DNA of 7,050 nucleotides from Bacillota bacterium (GTDB lineage: Bacteria > Bacillota > Clostridia > Christensenellales > Aristaeellaceae), in contig JAEYPB010000092.1 of assembly GCA_023411175.1 (NCBI GenBank), positions 1 through 7,050 of the forward strand, in the 5' to 3' direction. A model generated the notes under the pieces. It did not search any database, was not told the origin of the DNA, and saw only the letters and a program-made list of their open reading frames with translations. This document shows positions 5,217 through 7,050 of the stretch, piece by piece. The stretch's first letter is position 1, and each line of letters begins with the position of its first letter. Both the position numbers and the translations under genes were made by a program.

Positions 5217-5255
5217 CGCACCCGAACCGCGAAGGTTCGGGTGCGTTTTTCTTTT
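5217..5255 (+). terminator. Rho-independent terminator of the 4510-5139 gene
   Basis: CGCACCCGAACC (5217-5228) pairs perfectly with GGTTCGGGTGCG (5234-5245) around GCGAA, followed by TTTTTCTTTT. Twelve pairs and the T tract make this one of the clearest signals in the window. Confidence 0.95.
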
Positions 5256-5280
5256 GGGAACGACACCCCGGTTTTGTCAT

Positions 5281-5309
5281 TTGACTTGTCGGCGGCGCGG
5301 GGCTACAAT
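5281..5309 (+). promoter_or_regulatory. Promoter of the ArsR-type gene
   Basis: TTGACT (5281-5286), 17 nt, and TACAAT (5304-5309) form a good sigma-A promoter. The block 5290-5305 (CGGCGGCGCGGGGCTA) is identical to 2233-2248 in the gldA promoter, at the same place relative to both boxes. Confidence 0.88.
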
Positions 5310-5357
5310 ATCGGTAAGAAGCCGCGGCTTCCAAGCGATTCCTTTGGGGGGATGTGC

Positions 5358-6311
5358 ATGAACCGGCCGGATGATTTTGTCGGCAACAAGCAGGTACACC
5401 TGGACATCAACGGCGAAATGGAGAAGATACAGCCCGTCGCCCACGCGCTGAGCTCGATGCTGCGGCTGAAGATCATCCACCTGATCGGCCGCCGCAGCAT
5501 GAGTGTCAACGAGCTGGCGCAGGCGATGGGCGAGCCGCTGAGCACCATTTCCCTCAACGTGTCGGTTCTCGAAAAGGCTGGGCTGGTGTACACCGAGGCG
5601 CAGAGCGGCGTGCGCGGCACGATGAAGCTGTGCAGCCGGATGACCGACCGCATCGCCATCAACCTGGTCACGAACGACGAGCGCCCGCGGAATACCGGCG
5701 AGATGACCATGCCCATCGGCTGCTACAGCGCGGCGGGGCACATCCGCCCCACCTGCGGGCTGGCCACCCGGAGCGGCACCATCGGCGTGGAGGACAACCC
5801 CCTCGTCTTTTTCCTGCCGGAGCGGTTCGACGCGCAGCTGATCTGGCTGAGGCAGGGGTATCTGGAGTACACCTTCCCCACGCTGCCGCTCCGGGGCGTG
5901 GCGCTGGAGTCGCTGGAGGTGTCGTTCGAGGTCTGCTCCGAGGCCATGAACTTCCGCAATGAGTGGGAGAGCGACATCTCGGTGTGGCTCAACCGAAGCC
6001 TGATCGGTACCTGGCGCTCGCCGGGGGATTTCGGCGGGCGGCGCGGCGTGCTCAACCCCGAGTGGTGGTCCGACAACGCCACCCAATTCGGGCACCTGAA
6101 AACCTGGCGCGTCGACGAGGCGGGCAGCTTTCTGGATGGCGCCCGGGTTTCGGACGCCGCGCTGGCCGACGTGGGCCTGCAGGAGGGCGAATTTTTCACG
6201 CTGCGCATCGGCGTATCGCCCGACGCCCAGCGCGTCGGCGGCATGAACCTGTTCGGCGCGGGGTTCGGGGATTACCCGCAGCACATCGTGATTCGGTATG
6301 CGTATCACTAG
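5358..6311 (+). CDS. Large ArsR-type transcriptional regulator with a C-terminal putative sensor domain
   Basis: 317 residues from the ATG at 5358, which has a GGGGGG ribosome site six bases upstream. An in-frame ATG at 5352 lies too close to that site. Residues of about 27-92 form an ArsR-like winged helix (LRLKIIHLI, MSVNELAQAMGEPLSTISLNVSVLEKAGLV). The remaining 200 or so residues are far longer than a classical 100-residue ArsR metal sensor. They look beta-rich with many Trp and Tyr (MTMPIGCY, PTCGLA, EWESDISVWLN, IGTWRSPGDFGGRRG, PEWWSDN, GGMNLFGAGFGDYPQ). I recall this layout in regulators of carbohydrate-degrading Firmicutes, suggesting sugar rather than metal sensing. C122, H128 and C133 are spaced as a possible metal site. 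No target gene is adjacent in the window; the shared promoter block suggests a possible link to gldA. Confidence 0.88.
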   Translation: MNRPDDFVGNKQVHLDINGEMEKIQPVAHALSSMLRLKIIHLIGRRSMSVNELAQAMGEPLSTISLNVSVLEKAGLVYTEAQSGVRGTMKLCSRMTDRIAINLVTNDERPRNTGEMTMPIGCYSAAGHIRPTCGLATRSGTIGVEDNPLVFFLPERFDAQLIWLRQGYLEYTFPTLPLRGVALESLEVSFEVCSEAMNFRNEWESDISVWLNRSLIGTWRSPGDFGGRRGVLNPEWWSDNATQFGHLKTWRVDEAGSFLDGARVSDAALADVGLQEGEFFTLRIGVSPDAQRVGGMNLFGAGFGDYPQHIVIRYAYH

Positions 6312-6315
6312 AGTG

Positions 6316-6348
6316 GCGAAGAAAATCCGCTTGGCGGCTTTTCTTCGC
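6316..6348 (+). terminator. Terminator-like hairpin after the ArsR-type gene
   Basis: GCGAAGAAAA (6316-6325) pairs with TTTTCTTCGC (6339-6348), with an inner CCGC/GCGG stem and a TTG loop. One T-C mismatch separates the two stems. It starts four bases after the stop. The inner GC stem followed by TTTTCTT could terminate transcription on either strand. The plan matches the hairpin at 4210-4240. Confidence 0.65.
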
Positions 6349-6720
6349 GGTGAGAACCGCGCTCGCCTGAAACCCTTTGGGTTTCGGGTGGCTCGCTGAC
6401 GATGGCGCAGAAATCCCCTTCGGGTCTTTCCGCGCGAGGGAAACAGCGGAAGCCTGAACCCCTGCGGGGTTCCGGGCGGCTTCCTGACTTGAGGTATTGT
6501 TTCCTCCGCCAGTAAACGCACTGGCTCCGGAAACCGTTCCCGGCGCGCATGTCGCCGGGAACGAGTAAAGCGGGGACGGGGAACGCAGGAAGCGCCGCCG
6601 GAAATGATCGAAAAGTACGGCGGGCGTTTCATTTGAAATGCAGGGTGTCCTGCCCAAGGGGTATCGGGGGCCGAAGCCCCCGCATCCAATCAAATCCGGC
6701 GGCATGTACGCCGGATTTGG
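6346..6720. repeat. Non-coding chain of back-to-back hairpins
   Basis: No credible gene. In order: CGCGGT/ACCGCG with a GAGA tetraloop (6346-6361); GCCTGAA element copy 3 with GAAACCC/GGGTTTC (6369-6385) and CTGAC (6396-6400); GCGC/GCGC enclosing CCC-TTC-GGG (6405-6434); copy 4 with outer GGAAGCC/GGCTTCC (6448-6484) and inner GAACCCC/GGGGTTC (6456-6472); GTTTCC/GGAAAC enclosing GCCAGT/ACTGGC (6499-6534); an eleven-pair stem (6535-6545 with 6553-6563); GCAGG/CCTGC (6640-6653); GGGGGC/GCCCCC with CGAA loop (6666-6681); and a ten-pair stem AAATCCGGCG/CGCCGGATTT (6692-6718). Most are perfect. Confidence 0.8.
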
Positions 6721-6738
6721 CTTTCCCCCAAAGGCCGC

Positions 6739-7050
6739 GCTTGCCCGGCCGACGGGGAAAGCGTTCCCGTACCGGTTTCCGCCCGGAAACGCTCGCGGTG
6801 TTTCAGGAAACCGGCTCGTCCCCTGCGCAATGAAAAGATGCGTCAGCAGATTTTCATTGCCCGGCGAAGCCGGAGGGCTTGCCCGGCCGGGGGAAAGCGT
6901 TCCCGTACCGGTTTCCGCCCGGAAACGCCGTAGCGTTTCAGGAAACCGGCTCGTCCCCTACGCAAGGAAAAGATGCGTCAGCAGATTTTCATTGCCCGGC
7001 GAAGCCGGAGGGCTTGCCCGGCCGACGGGGAAAGCGTTCCCGTACCGGTT
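6739..7050. repeat. 135-138 bp tandem repeat of structured units (continues past the edge)
   Basis: Units lie at 6739-6876 (138 bp), 6877-7011 (135 bp) and 7012-7050 (39 bp, cut by the edge and identical to the start of unit 1). Each full unit can form a nine-pair stem CCGGTTTCC/GGAAACCGG enclosing a GAAACGC hairpin, then a stem around AATGAAAA/TTTTCATT, then CCGGC-GAA-GCCGG. The GAAACGC hairpin differs between units in loop and length while its pairing is kept. No credible gene is encoded. Confidence 0.92.

Noticed and set aside
5190..5357. Longer N-terminal extension of the ArsR-type protein
   Set aside because: It would be translated through the terminator (5217-5255) and the promoter (5281-5309), so it cannot be in the mRNA from that promoter.
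5277..6689. Long minus-strand open frame (470 codons) opposite the ArsR-type gene
   Set aside because: Antisense to a well-supported regulator, with no recognisable domain and a beginning inside the hairpin chain.
6549..6833. Short plus-strand frame in the right-end region
   Set aside because: It crosses several perfect hairpins and the start of the tandem array, and has no ribosome site or family resemblance.
6739..7050. CRISPR or rRNA-type repeat
   Set aside because: The whole 135-138 bp unit is conserved without spacers, and no rRNA or tRNA signature is visible.

Overview
The window looks like a chromosomal segment of a high-GC Firmicute, probably a clostridial or Paenibacillus-like lineage. 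It has near-consensus sigma-A promoters (TTGACA-N17-TATACT type), strong AGGAGG-type ribosome binding sites, rho-independent terminators, a GntR/UTRA regulator and a large ArsR-type regulator of a kind I associate with sugar-degrading Firmicutes. I cannot name a species. Six protein genes are supported. The rest is unusually rich in hairpins and repeats.

Left arm (minus strand): 1-807 is the N-terminal part of a phosphotriesterase-family (PTE/COG1735) metal hydrolase that runs off the left edge. It has its own promoter at about 867-895. A run of about 115 codons, including three clear 60-bp tandem units, is inserted in frame between two conserved parts of the fold. Upstream and co-directional is a GntR/HutC regulator (1130-1885), followed by a repeat block that includes a copy of its own last codons.

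Centre (plus strand): the gntR and gldA promoters diverge around a 44-bp tandem array (2005-2182). A glycerol dehydrogenase-family gene (2307-3434) and a KDPG-type aldolase gene (3588-4208) form a likely two-gene transcript that ends at a strong terminator (4377-4404). The three metabolic promoters (hydrolase, gntR, gldA) carry related short AT-rich motifs just downstream of their -10 boxes, which suggests a GntR-controlled regulon. A lactonase-like hydrolase, a polyol/sugar dehydrogenase and a 2-keto-3-deoxy-acid aldolase would suit catabolism of a sugar acid or lactone. The matching dehydratase and kinase are not in the window, so the substrate is unknown.

Right arm (plus strand): a cysteine-free, Ser/Gln-repeat protein of unknown function (4510-5139) has a possible sigma-28-like promoter and a strong terminator (5217-5255). 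Next is a 317-residue ArsR-type regulator (5358-6311). Its promoter shares a 16-nt identical block with the gldA promoter. From 6312 to the right edge there is no credible gene. That stretch is a chain of back-to-back hairpins followed by a 135-138 bp tandem repeat that continues past the window. Part of this repeat recurs, inverted and diverged, right after the stop codon of the 4510-5139 gene, so it belongs to a dispersed family.
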